A stretch of 64,000 nucleotides of DNA from Streptomyces mirabilis (GTDB taxonomy: Bacteria > Actinomycetota > Actinomycetes > Streptomycetales > Streptomycetaceae). A model generated the notes under the pieces. That model worked only from the letters and a program-made list of their open reading frames with translations. It ran no database searches and had not been told where the DNA came from. Shown piece by piece: positions 25,349 through 33,680 of this stretch. How positions within the stretch are numbered: the first letter of the stretch is position 1; the number at the start of each line of letters is the position of its first letter. The stretch covers positions 1,364,001 through 1,428,000 of the forward strand of contig NZ_CP074102.1 of the NCBI RefSeq assembly GCF_018310535.1, given 5' to 3'. The position numbers and the translations under genes were made by a program.

Positions 25349-27733
25349 TTACTTGCCGGTCAGGTGCTCGGGGCGTACCGGCGTCCTGTTGAGCTCCAGA
25401 CCCGTCGCGTTCCGGATCGCCGCGAGGACGGCCGGGGTGGACGACAGGGTCGGGGCCTCGCCGATGCCACGGAGCCCGTACGGGGCGTGGTCGTCGGCGA
25501 GTTCGAGCACGTCGACCGGGATGGTCGGCGTGTCGAGAATCGTGGGGATCAGATAGTCCGTGAAGGAGGGGTTGCGCACCTTCGCGGTCTTGGGGTCGAC
25601 GATGATCTCCTCCATGACCGCGATGCCCAGGCCCTGGGTGGTGCCACCCTGGATCTGGCCGATGACGGACAGCGGGTTGAGCGCCTTGCCGACGTCCTGG
25701 GCGCAGGCCAGCTCGATGACCTTGACCAGCCCGAGTTCGGTGTCGACCTCGACGACCGCGCGGTGCGCGGCGAACGTGTACTGGACATGGCCGAAGCCCT
25801 GTCCGGTACGGAGGTCGAAGGCCTCGGTCGGGCGGTGCCGCCATTCGGCCTCGATCTCGACGGCCTCGTCGCCGAGCACGTCCACCAGGTCGGAGAGGAC
25901 CTCGCCGCCGTCGGTGACGACCTTGCCGCCCTCGAGGAGCAGTTCCGCGGTCGCCCAAGCGGGGTGGTAGGTACCGAACTTGCGGCGGCCCAGCTCCAGG
26001 ACCTTCTCGCGGACGAGCTCGCAGGAGTTCTTGACGGCGCCGCCGGTGACGTACGTCTGCCGCGACGCGGACGTCGAACCGGCGCTGCCCACCTGGGTGT
26101 CGGCCGGCTGGATGGTCACCTGGGCGACGCCCAGCTCGGTGCGGGCGATCTGCGCGTGGACGGTGACGCCGCCCTGGCCGACCTCCGCCATCGCGGTGTG
26201 CACGGTCGCGACCGGCTCGCCGCCGACGACCTCCATGCGGACCTTGGCCGTCGAGTAGTCGTCGAAGCCCTCGGAGAAGCCGACGTTCTTGATGCCGACC
26301 GCGTAGCCGACACCGCGGACGACGCCCTCGCCGTGCGTGGTGTTGGAGAGGCCGCCCGGCAGCTGCCGTACGTCGGCCGCCTCGCCGGCCGCGAGCCACT
26401 GCTGCTCCGGCGGCATCGGCATCGCCTTGACCCGGCGCAGGAGTTCGGCGACCGGGGCCGGCGAGTCGACGACCTGACCGGTCGGCATGACGGTCCCCTG
26501 CTCCATCGCGTTGAGCTGGCGGAAGGCCACCCGGTCCATGCCCACCTCGTCGGCGAGCTTGTCCATCTGGGCCTCGTAGGCGAAGCAGGCCTGGACCGCG
26601 CCGAAGCCGCGCATGGCGCCGCAGGGCGGGTTGTTGGTGTAGAGGGCGATGGCCTCGATGTCGACGTCGTCGACGACGTACGGGCCCGCGCCCAGCGAGG
26701 AGGCGTTGCCCACGACCGCCGGGGAGGCGGAGGCGTAGGCGCCGCCGTCCAGGACGATCCGGGCCTTCAGGTGGGTGAGCTTGCCTTCCTTGGTCGCCCC
26801 GTGCTCGTAGTAGAGCTTCGCGGGGTGGCGGTGGACGTGCCCGAAGAAGGACTCGAATCGGTTGTAGACGATCTTGACGGGCTTGCCGGTGCGCAGGGCG
26901 AGCAGGCAGGCGTGGATCTGCATCGACAGGTCCTCGCGCCCGCCGAACGCGCCGCCGACGCCCGAGAGCGTCATGCGGACCTTGTCCTCGGGCAGGCCCA
27001 GGACGGGCGCGATCTGGCGCAGGTCGGAGTGCAGCCACTGGGTGGCGATGTAGAGGTCGACCCCACCGTCCTCGGCGGGGACCGCGAGACCCGACTCCGG
27101 GCCCAGGAACGCCTGGTCCTGCATGCCGAAGGTGTACTCGCCCTTGACGACGAAGTCGGCCTTCTTGGCGGCCTCTTCGACGTTGCCGCGGACGATCGGC
27201 TGGCGGTGCACGATGTTCGGGTGCGGGACATGGCCGATGTGGTGGTCGTCGCGGCCCTCGTGGATCAGGATCGCGTCCGGCGCGGTCGCGGACGCCTCGT
27301 CCGTGATGACCGGCAGCTCGCGGTACTCCACCTTGATCTTGGCGGCGGCGCGGCGCGCGGTCTCCGGGTGGTCGGCGGCGACGATCGCCACCGGCTCACC
27401 GTGGTGGCGGACCTTGCCGTGCGCGAGGACCGGCGTGTCCTGGATCTCCAGGCCGTAGTTCTTCACCTCGGTCGGCAGGTCGTCGTACGTCATGACGGCG
27501 TAGACGCCGGGCGTCGCGAGGGCCTCGCCGGTGTCGATGGAGACGATCTCGGCGTGGGCGACCGTGGAGCGCAGGATCTGGCCCCAGAGCATGTCCTCGT
27601 GCCACATGTCGGACGAGTACGCGAACTCGCCAGTGACCTTGAGGATGCCGTCCGGGCGCAGCGTCGACTCGCCGATGCCGCCCCTGGTCTTGGAGCCCTG
27701 CGTGAGGTTGGTGGGTGTACCCGTGGTTCCCAT
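25349..27733 (-). CDS. Xanthine dehydrogenase, molybdopterin-binding subunit
   Basis: A 794-residue large subunit of the xanthine oxidase family. Two consecutive Ald_Xan_dh_C-type regions are seen: an N-terminal part with GILKVTGEFAYSSDMW, GVYAVMTYDDLP and EYTFGMQDQAFLGPES, and a C-terminal part with GGAFGGRED and, near the end, LRGIGEAPT, whose Glu corresponds to the catalytic glutamate of the family. The ATG lies 2 bp after the stop of the iron-sulfur subunit gene. With the adjacent small and medium subunits it should form the cytoplasmic three-subunit enzyme that oxidises hypoxanthine and xanthine. Substrate assignment relies on the PucR and purine-permease neighbours. Confidence 0.9.
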   Translation of the reverse strand: MGTTGTPTNLTQGSKTRGGIGESTLRPDGILKVTGEFAYSSDMWHEDMLWGQILRSTVAHAEIVSIDTGEALATPGVYAVMTYDDLPTEVKNYGLEIQDTPVLAHGKVRHHGEPVAIVAADHPETARRAAAKIKVEYRELPVITDEASATAPDAILIHEGRDDHHIGHVPHPNIVHRQPIVRGNVEEAAKKADFVVKGEYTFGMQDQAFLGPESGLAVPAEDGGVDLYIATQWLHSDLRQIAPVLGLPEDKVRMTLSGVGGAFGGREDLSMQIHACLLALRTGKPVKIVYNRFESFFGHVHRHPAKLYYEHGATKEGKLTHLKARIVLDGGAYASASPAVVGNASSLGAGPYVVDDVDIEAIALYTNNPPCGAMRGFGAVQACFAYEAQMDKLADEVGMDRVAFRQLNAMEQGTVMPTGQVVDSPAPVAELLRRVKAMPMPPEQQWLAAGEAADVRQLPGGLSNTTHGEGVVRGVGYAVGIKNVGFSEGFDDYSTAKVRMEVVGGEPVATVHTAMAEVGQGGVTVHAQIARTELGVAQVTIQPADTQVGSAGSTSASRQTYVTGGAVKNSCELVREKVLELGRRKFGTYHPAWATAELLLEGGKVVTDGGEVLSDLVDVLGDEAVEIEAEWRHRPTEAFDLRTGQGFGHVQYTFAAHRAVVEVDTELGLVKVIELACAQDVGKALNPLSVIGQIQGGTTQGLGIAVMEEIIVDPKTAKVRNPSFTDYLIPTILDTPTIPVDVLELADDHAPYGLRGIGEAPTLSSTPAVLAAIRNATGLELNRTPVRPEHLTGK

Positions 27734-27735
27734 GG

Positions 27736-28320
27736 TCAGACCGCCTCGGACTGCCGGGCGGCCGCGAGGCGGACCGCGTCCATGATCTTCTCGTAGCCGG
27801 TGCACCGGCACAGGTTGCCGGAGAGCGCCTCGCGGATGTCCGCGTCGGTCGGCGTGGGGTTGCGCTCCAGCATCTCGTCGGCGGCGACCAGCAGACCCGG
27901 GGTGCAGAAGCCGCACTGGACGGCGCCGGCGTCGATGAACGCCTGCTGGATCGGGGAGAGTTCTCCGCCCTCGCCGGTGTGGGAGTCCTGGGGCTTCGAC
28001 TCCCAGCGCCTGGCCTCGTCCAGCGAGGTGCCGCAGGAGCCGGTGGCGCAACCGCCGTGCTCCGCACGCTGTTTGGCGAACTCCGCGAGGCCCTCGACGG
28101 TGACGACCTCACGGCCCTCGACCTGGCCGGCCGCGACCAGACACGAACACACCGGCACGCCGTCCAGGCGGACCGTGCAGGAACCGCACTCGCCCTGCTC
28201 ACAGGCGTTCTTGGAGCCGGGCAGGCCCAGGCGCTCGCGCAGCACGTACAGCAGGGACTCGCCCTCCCACACGTCGTCTGCTTCCTGCGGACGGCCGTTG
28301 ACCGTGAAATTGACACGCAT
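27736..28320 (-). CDS. Xanthine dehydrogenase, [2Fe-2S] subunit
   Basis: A 194-residue small subunit. The N-terminal plant-ferredoxin-type cluster is CEQGECGSC with a later single Cys (VPVCSC), and the C-terminal cluster is CGFCTPG plus CRCTGY. Between the two domains is an insertion of about 35 residues with two further cysteines (GGCATGSCGTS) and an acidic/polar linker, which lengthens it beyond the usual 160 residues. Its ATG shares one base with the stop of the FAD-subunit gene (TAATG). It relays electrons from the molybdenum site to FAD. Confidence 0.92.
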   Translation of the reverse strand: MRVNFTVNGRPQEADDVWEGESLLYVLRERLGLPGSKNACEQGECGSCTVRLDGVPVCSCLVAAGQVEGREVVTVEGLAEFAKQRAEHGGCATGSCGTSLDEARRWESKPQDSHTGEGGELSPIQQAFIDAGAVQCGFCTPGLLVAADEMLERNPTPTDADIREALSGNLCRCTGYEKIMDAVRLAAARQSEAV

Positions 28321-29210
28321 TACGCGACTCCCTCCGTGTGGGCGGCGGCGCCGCGGTACGACTCCCAGGTCCAGGTCAGGGTGCGGCGGGCCATGATGCC
28401 GACCGCGTGGCGGCGGTAGCTCGCGGTGCCCCGGACGTCGTCGATCGGGTTGCAGGCGGCGGAGCAGAGGTCCGCGAACTGCTTGGCGACCGACGGGGTG
28501 ATGATCTTGCCGTTGTCCCAGAAGCCGCCCTCGTCGAGCGCCGCGTTCAGGAACTCCTCGGCGGCCTTGGCGCGGACCGGAGTGGGCGCGGCCGAGCCGA
28601 TGCCGGTGCGGACCGTACGCGTCTCGGGGTGCAGGGCCAGGCCGAAGGCGCAGACCGCGATCACCATGGCATTGCGGGTACCGACCTTGGAGTACTGCTG
28701 GGGGCCGTCGGCCTTCTTGATGTGGACGGCGCGGATCAGCTCATCGGGCGCGAGCGCGTTGCGCTTCACGCCGGTGTAGAACGCGTCGATCGGGATCAGC
28801 CGCGATCCGCGTACGGACTCGGCCTCGACCTCGGCGCCGGCCGCGAGGAGGGCGGGGTGGGCGTCACCGGCCGGGGAGGCGGTGCCGAGGTTGCCGCCGA
28901 CGCCGCCGCGGTTGCGGATCTGGGGAGAGGCCACGGTGTGGGAGGCCAGGGCCAGGCCGGGAAGCTCGCCGCGCAGGTTCTCCATGATCCGGGTGTACGG
29001 GACGGAGGCGCCCAGGCGCACGCTCTCCTCGCCGACCTCCCACTCGCTCAGCTCGCCGACGCGGTTCAGGTCGAGGAGGTACTCGGGCCGGCGGTGATCG
29101 AAGTTGATCTCGACCATCACATCGGTGCCACCCGCAATCGGCACAGCGGTGGGGTGCTCGGCCTTCGCGGCGAGCGCCTCCTCCCAGCTGGCGGGGCGAA
29201 GGAAGTCCAT
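28320..29210 (-). CDS. Xanthine dehydrogenase, FAD-binding subunit
   Basis: A 296-residue medium subunit. The FAD-contacting loops PIAGGTDVMVEIN near the N-terminus and NRGGVGGNLGTASPAGDAHPALLA in the middle are clear, followed by the CO_dh_flav_C-like C-terminal domain. It is the first gene of the purine operon on the minus strand, divergent from pucR across about 340 bp. It transfers electrons to NAD+ or another acceptor. The next two genes start within 1 and 2 bp, giving a tightly coupled three-subunit operon. Confidence 0.9.
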   Translation of the reverse strand: MDFLRPASWEEALAAKAEHPTAVPIAGGTDVMVEINFDHRRPEYLLDLNRVGELSEWEVGEESVRLGASVPYTRIMENLRGELPGLALASHTVASPQIRNRGGVGGNLGTASPAGDAHPALLAAGAEVEAESVRGSRLIPIDAFYTGVKRNALAPDELIRAVHIKKADGPQQYSKVGTRNAMVIAVCAFGLALHPETRTVRTGIGSAAPTPVRAKAAEEFLNAALDEGGFWDNGKIITPSVAKQFADLCSAACNPIDDVRGTASYRRHAVGIMARRTLTWTWESYRGAAAHTEGVA

Positions 29211-29552
29211 GAGTGGCTCTCTTCTTCGTATCGTGGGTCGTTCTGATCAAGCCAGATCGTGTGCGGCGGCCCGGGCTCGTTCATGAGTTGTTCACGTGGA
29301 GTGAGGTCAGTACACCGCGCTGTCCTCCACCGGGGTCAGTCACCGAAACCATGAAGGAGTTGGCTGGCCAGGGCGGTCATCTTGTAGATTCGTATGAACG
29401 GAGGTCATCAGTAACCTCCTCGTTTTCCTATGGAAACGACAGGAAACATCCAGCACACGCTGGGACCAGGGAGTACGGCTCGCGGACCCGCTCGCCCATT
29501 GCTCACCTTCAGATCCATCGTAGATTTCGAGACAAGAACGGCGGCGACGAGA
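29211..29552. promoter_or_regulatory. Divergent control region between xanthine dehydrogenase operon and pucR
   Basis: This non-coding stretch must hold promoters for both directions. Seen: an inverted repeat GGAGGT (29400-29405) and ACCTCC (29414-29419), and just downstream a second imperfect one, GTTTTCC-tat-GGAAAC, around 29422-29437. A weak plus-strand promoter candidate is TTGGCT at 29360 and TAGATT at 29385, with a long 19-bp spacer. Either repeat could be the PucR operator; this is inference. Confidence 0.4.
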
Positions 29553-31226
29553 ATGCGGCTGCGCGCACTGCTGGACACCGACGCGCTGGGCCTGCGGCTG
29601 CTCGGCGGCGAGGACGAGCTGGACCGCACCGTACGCGGTGTGATGACCACGGACCTCAAGGACCCCAGCCGCTACCTCTCCGGCGGCGAGCTGGTCCTCA
29701 CCGGCCTCGCCTGGCGGCACGGCGCCGCGGACTCCGAGCCCTTCGTACGGATCCTGGCGGCCGCCGGGGTCGCGGCCCTGGCCGCCGGTGAGGCGGAGCT
29801 CGGCGACGTCCCGGAGGACCTCATCCTGGCCTGCGTCCGGCATCGGCTGCCGCTGTTCGCCGTGCACGAGTCGGTGGCGTTCGCGACGATCACCGAACAT
29901 GTCGTACGACAGGTCTCGGGCGAGCGCGCCGGAGACCTCGCGGCAGTGGTGGACCGGCACCGGCGCATGATGACGTCAGGCCCGACGGGCGGTGGCCCCG
30001 ACGTGGTCCTGGACCTGCTCGGCACCGACCTCGACCTGCGGGCCTGGGTGCTCTCCCCCACCGGACGCCCCATCGCCGGTTCGAAGCTCGCCGGGGCCGC
30101 GCTGCCCGCCGACGTGTCCGCGAAGCTGGCCGCGGAGCACCTCGCGGCGGCGCGCACCGGGCGGCGCGGACCGCACCGGGTGATCGTGGGCACGACGACC
30201 TACTCCCTGTTCCCGATCCGCTCCTCCGGGCGCTCCGCGGCCGCCTCCCGCGATGTGCGCGAGACGGTGCTCTCCGACTGGCTGCTCGCGGTCGAGGCGG
30301 ACGCCGGGGACTGGCCCGCGGAGCGGCTCGACCTGCTCCAGGGCGTCACCCAGCTGATCGCGGTCGAGCGGGACCGGCGGGACGCGGCGCGCACGGTACG
30401 GCGCCGGCTCGCGCAGGAGGTCCTCGAACTGGTGCAGACGGGGGCCGCCCCCGCGGAGATCGCGGCCCGGCTGCGCGTCGCCGCGCCGGTGCTGCTGCCG
30501 GGGCTCGGCGCCGCGCCGCACTGGCAGGTGGTCGTGGCCCGCGTCGAGTGGGACGGCGGCGACGTCGAGGGCGGCCCGGTCGCCCAGTCGCTCCTGGAAG
30601 AGATCCTCGTCGACCCGCTCACCAGCGGCCCCGAGCACTCCGACCGGATCGCCGTCGCCCATACGGGTGAGGAGGCGATCGCGCTCGTACCTCTTCCGGC
30701 GGTCTCCTCGGAACACGACGGCTCCGAGTCGGGCGTCCTCGCGGACACCCTCCTGGAGGCCGTACGCGACCCGCTGTCGGCCGGCCTGAACGACGACGGG
30801 CGGCTCACGCTCGGCGTCAGCGCCGCCGTGCACTCGGCCGAGGGGCTGCGCGGTGCCCTGGAGGAGGCCCGGCACGCGCGCAGGGTCGCCGCCGCCCGCC
30901 CCGGCCGGGTCTGCGCGGCCGGACACCAGGAGCTGGCCTCGCACGTCCTCCTGCTGCCCTTCGTGCCGGACGACGTACGCCGCGCCTTCACCGCGCGGCT
31001 CCTCGACCCCCTCCGGGACTACGACCGCCGCCACCGCGCCGAACTCATCCCCACCCTGGAGGCGTTCCTCGACTGCGACGGCTCCTGGACGCGCTGCGCC
31101 ACGCGGCTCCACCTGCACGTCAACACACTGCGCTACCGGGTGGGCCGCATCGAGCAGTTGACGGGCCGGGACCTCTCCCGCCTCGAGGACAAGCTCGACT
31201 TCTTCCTGGCGTTGCGCATGAGCTGA
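29553..31226 (+). CDS. pucR: PucR-family transcriptional regulator of purine catabolism
   Basis: A 557-residue regulator. The N-terminal PucR domain (about 1-125) begins RALLDTDALGLRLLGGEDELDR and includes SGGELVLTGLAW; a central GGDEF-like region (about 270-430) follows; the C-terminal PucR HTH_30 domain is LEAFLDCDGSWTRCATRLHLHVNTLRYRVGRI. The start at ATG 29553 gives the N-terminus I recall for family members; the frame is open from an ATG at 29430, adding 41 residues of unlikely sequence, and no strong ribosome-binding site separates the two. It is divergent from the xanthine dehydrogenase operon, which it probably activates or represses in response to purine breakdown intermediates. Confidence 0.88.
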   Translation: MRLRALLDTDALGLRLLGGEDELDRTVRGVMTTDLKDPSRYLSGGELVLTGLAWRHGAADSEPFVRILAAAGVAALAAGEAELGDVPEDLILACVRHRLPLFAVHESVAFATITEHVVRQVSGERAGDLAAVVDRHRRMMTSGPTGGGPDVVLDLLGTDLDLRAWVLSPTGRPIAGSKLAGAALPADVSAKLAAEHLAAARTGRRGPHRVIVGTTTYSLFPIRSSGRSAAASRDVRETVLSDWLLAVEADAGDWPAERLDLLQGVTQLIAVERDRRDAARTVRRRLAQEVLELVQTGAAPAEIAARLRVAAPVLLPGLGAAPHWQVVVARVEWDGGDVEGGPVAQSLLEEILVDPLTSGPEHSDRIAVAHTGEEAIALVPLPAVSSEHDGSESGVLADTLLEAVRDPLSAGLNDDGRLTLGVSAAVHSAEGLRGALEEARHARRVAAARPGRVCAAGHQELASHVLLLPFVPDDVRRAFTARLLDPLRDYDRRHRAELIPTLEAFLDCDGSWTRCATRLHLHVNTLRYRVGRIEQLTGRDLSRLEDKLDFFLALRMS

Positions 31227-31279
31227 GGTCACGGGTGCGTGCGGCGCGTGTCAGCAAGTGCCGCACCAGTCCCACGACT

Positions 31280-31297
31280 TTGTGAAATCCTTCACCT
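31280..31297. promoter_or_regulatory. Possible Rex redox-repressor operator
   Basis: TTGTGAAATCCTTCACCT matches the established Rex operator TTGTGAANNNNTTCACAA at 12 of the 14 specified positions; only the last two differ. It lies about 80 bp upstream of the TPR-like gene and downstream of pucR. Rex is an NADH-sensing repressor known in Streptomyces. Function here is inference. Confidence 0.4.
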
Positions 31298-31375
31298 ACC
31301 CCCTTGGCCGGGTACCGCGATCCGTGCTGAGATGCCACCACTCAACAGCTCAATGGCGTGCTCGGGGAGGGCAAC

Positions 31376-32149
31376 GTGGCGCATACCGCCATGTCTGGTT
31401 CCGGAACGAACGCAGGGGACGATCCACTCCAGACCGCGGTATGGCGGCTGCGCTCACGCGCCTGCTGGGTCGACGCCGCCGCACTGCTCCAGCCCGGGAC
31501 GGCGGGTCCCGCACTGCAGAGAGCCTCGCTCCTCGTCGAGCGGTGCCTGTACACCGAGCAGGGCTGGGCCGAGGCGGAGGACGCGCTGCGGACGGCGGAG
31601 GCGGTGGCCCAGAGCGACGACGAGCGCGGGGCGGCGGCCTGTGAGCGCGGTCAGCTCGCTTACGCGGCCACGCTGCTCGGGGTACGCGACCGGGCGGACG
31701 AGGCGCGGGCCGCGCTCGGACGGGCCGCCGCGCTGATCGCCCCGGGGGCGCCGGGGCGGGCGCTGCTCGACTTCCGGCGCGGGCTGCTCGCCGAGAACCT
31801 CGCCCAGTCGCCGCAGGCCGCGCGGGCCGCGTACCGGCGTGCCCATGCGGGCGCCGTCGCCCAGGGCGACCCGCTTCTGCTCTCCTTCACCTGGCGGCAC
31901 CTTGCCGGACTCGCCCTGCGGGAGGGGGAGTTGACCGAAGCGCGGCACGGGTTCGCCGAATCCTTGCGGATTCGGGAGGAGTTGGGGTACTTGGTGGGCA
32001 CCGCCCCGGCATTGGCCTCGCTCGCGGATGCCGAGGTCGAGCCGGAGGCGTCCCGACTGCGGGCGGAGGCGGGGCGGTTGTTCCGGTTGCTCGGGGGTGT
32101 GCCGACGTGGCTGGCGCGGCAACTCACTCCGCCTGCCGCAACGGCTTGA
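31376..32149 (+). CDS. TPR-like helical repeat protein
   Basis: A 257-residue soluble protein composed of Ala/Leu/Arg-rich antiparallel helices of the tetratricopeptide type: RASLLVERCLYTEQGWAEAEDAL, ARAALGRAAALI, ARAAYRRAHAGAVAQGD and ARHGFAESLRIREELGY. No enzymatic motif was found. GTG 31376 was chosen because GGGGAGG lies 5 nt upstream. Likely a protein-interaction or regulatory scaffold; partner unknown. A possible Rex site sits in its promoter region, and an intergenic repeat with a strong stem-loop follows its stop. Confidence 0.75.
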   Translation: MAHTAMSGSGTNAGDDPLQTAVWRLRSRACWVDAAALLQPGTAGPALQRASLLVERCLYTEQGWAEAEDALRTAEAVAQSDDERGAAACERGQLAYAATLLGVRDRADEARAALGRAAALIAPGAPGRALLDFRRGLLAENLAQSPQAARAAYRRAHAGAVAQGDPLLLSFTWRHLAGLALREGELTEARHGFAESLRIREELGYLVGTAPALASLADAEVEPEASRLRAEAGRLFRLLGGVPTWLARQLTPPAATA

Positions 32150-32164
32150 GGTTGCGGGGAGACT

Positions 32165-32222
32165 GCGGATTCGCCGTGGCTGGTCTCGCAGTTCCCCGCG
32201 CCCCTGAAGGGGCGCTGCGGTC
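32165..32222. repeat. Streptomyces intergenic repeat with stem-loop
   Basis: The text CGCAGTTCCCCGCGCCCCTGAAGGGGCGCTGCGG is of a type that recurs between genes in many Streptomyces genomes (recalled, not searched). The hairpin GCGCCCC-TGAA-GGGGCGC occupies 32198-32215. It lies between the convergent TPR-like and small membrane-protein genes and could act as a bidirectional terminator. Confidence 0.6.
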
Positions 32223-32243
32223 CCCCGCGTTCGCCTGACCGGG

Positions 32244-32543
32244 TCAGTTGCTCTGGACGTGTGCCAAAAGGTTGCGGGCGAAGTTCCCCACCGTGGTGCG
32301 GAGTTCGGGGTCGTGGGCGACGTAGACCACGACCCCGACGATGATGATCAGGAGCAGGAGGCCGCGCAGGCCGCCGCCCCGGGCGCCGGTGTGCGGCACG
32401 GGACGGTGCGTGTGGGGTGCGCCGGTATGGCGGGCGTGGGCCCGGGCCGTGTCGTGTGCCGCGCGGTGGTGGCGTACGTGGTTCTGGTGGATCTGCTGGG
32501 CCTGCTGAGCTTGTTGCATCGCCTGCCAGGACGGGTCGGGCAT
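32244..32543 (-). CDS. Small single-pass membrane protein, His/Gln-rich
   Basis: A 99-residue protein of unknown function. The N-terminal half is rich in Gln and His (MQQAQQAQQIHQNHVRHHR), followed by a Gly-rich turn and one clear membrane helix LRGLLLLIIIVGVVVYVAHD at about 62-80, then a short amphipathic tail. GGGGGAGAAGAGAAG directly precedes the ATG, a strong ribosome-binding site that supports expression. The His-rich segment might bind metals, but this is only a guess. Confidence 0.7.
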   Translation of the reverse strand: MPDPSWQAMQQAQQAQQIHQNHVRHHRAAHDTARAHARHTGAPHTHRPVPHTGARGGGLRGLLLLIIIVGVVVYVAHDPELRTTVGNFARNLLAHVQSN

Positions 32544-32681
32544 CTTCTCTTCTCCCCCGGTGTGCTGCTGGTACCTGGGGGCACGCGTGCGGGGCCCTCA
32601 GGGTTCCCGTCGGCGCGTCCTGTTGCCCGGCACGTACGGAGCCGTGACGTCCGTCGGGGGAAGGGGGCGTGCCGGACAGGC

Positions 32682-33524
32682 CTAGCTGTCGGCGAAGTGC
32701 TCTCGCACGAGGGACTGGACGACCGGGAGGTCCTGGGCGGTCAGGGCGTCCAGGAGGGCGATGTGCTCGGCGGCGTCGGCCATGAGGTCCGCACGCCCGC
32801 GCGGGACGGGGCCGCCTGCGAGGGGCCACTGGGCGCGGCGATGCAGGTCGTCGGCGAACTGTACGAGCTGGTCGTTGCCGGCGAGGGCGAGGAGCGCGCG
32901 GTGGAAGGCGCGGTCGCACTCGGCGTAGGTGGCACGGCACCCCGCGGACGCGGCGCGTGCCGCCGCCTCGGCGAGCGGGCGCAGTTCGGCCCAGCGCGCG
33001 GCGGGCACCGTGCGGGCGAGGCGCAGCACCACCGGGACTTCGAGGAGGGCGCGTATCTCGGCGAGTTCGGCCAGCTCGCGCGTCCCGCGCCGGACGACCC
33101 GGAAGCCCCGGTTCGGTACGACCTCGACGGCGCCTTCGAGGGCGAGCTGCTGCATCGCCTCGCGTACGGGCGTGGCGGAGACGCCGAAGCGTTCGCCGAG
33201 CACGGGCGCCGAGTACACCTGGCCGGGGGCGAGCTCGCCCGCGACGAGGGCGGCGCGCAGGGCGTCGAGGATCTGCCCGCGGACCGAGGCCCGCTGGACC
33301 ACGGGGCGCGCGCTCTCCACGTGGGGGTGCGGGATGGGCGGCTCGCTGTGGGTGTGCTCGCCACGGGCTCCGGAGGCGGACCGGGACTCGTCCGAGGCGA
33401 CGCCCCGCTCCCGCCCGACGTCCGCCGCCCGCGCCTGTGCGGGCACCCGGACGGACGCCGTACGGATGTCCGGGGCCGCAGACCCGGTGGAACCGCGCGC
33501 GCCCAGCGAACCGGCCTGCTCCAC
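32682..33524 (-). CDS. GntR-family (FadR/VanR-type) regulator
   Basis: A 280-residue regulator. A low-complexity N-terminal extension (about 1-75) precedes the winged helix with ILDALRAALVAGELAPGQVYSAPVLGERFGVSATPVREAMQQLALEGAV, and the C-terminal FCD domain contains the metal-site-like residues ECDRAFHRALLALAGND and HIALLDAL. GTG 33524 is supported by GGAGGAGG upstream. Divergent from the FhuF-type gene. The effector is probably a small carboxylic acid, as for the FCD group, but the target operon is not evident nearby. Confidence 0.88.
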   Translation of the reverse strand: MEQAGSLGARGSTGSAAPDIRTASVRVPAQARAADVGRERGVASDESRSASGARGEHTHSEPPIPHPHVESARPVVQRASVRGQILDALRAALVAGELAPGQVYSAPVLGERFGVSATPVREAMQQLALEGAVEVVPNRGFRVVRRGTRELAELAEIRALLEVPVVLRLARTVPAARWAELRPLAEAAARAASAGCRATYAECDRAFHRALLALAGNDQLVQFADDLHRRAQWPLAGGPVPRGRADLMADAAEHIALLDALTAQDLPVVQSLVREHFADS

Positions 33525-33635
33525 GGGGTCCTCCTCCGGGCTTGGTGGTACTTGGGGGTCATTGCGGCGGTTGTTACCCGTCCGTCAAGCACCATAGGCG
33601 CACATGGCCCCAGTTCAAACATCCGATATCGGGGG

Positions 33636-33652
33636 TAAGGTAAGCCTAACCT
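33636..33652. promoter_or_regulatory. Iron box (DmdR/IdeR-type operator)
   Basis: TAAGGTAAGCCTAACCT; its complement reads AGGTTAGGCTTACCTTA, a close match to the known actinobacterial iron box TTAGGTTAGGCTAACCTAA. It ends 28 bp before the ATG of the FhuF-type reductase, the expected position for iron-dependent repression of an iron-acquisition gene. Confidence 0.75.
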
Positions 33653-33680
33653 GTCAACGATCGTGAAGCGGGGTACCCGC

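Noticed and set aside
29394..29414. Seven-codon ATG-to-TAA mini-ORF in the pucR leader
   Set aside because: It has no ribosome-binding site of its own and overlaps the inverted repeat; chance is the simpler explanation.
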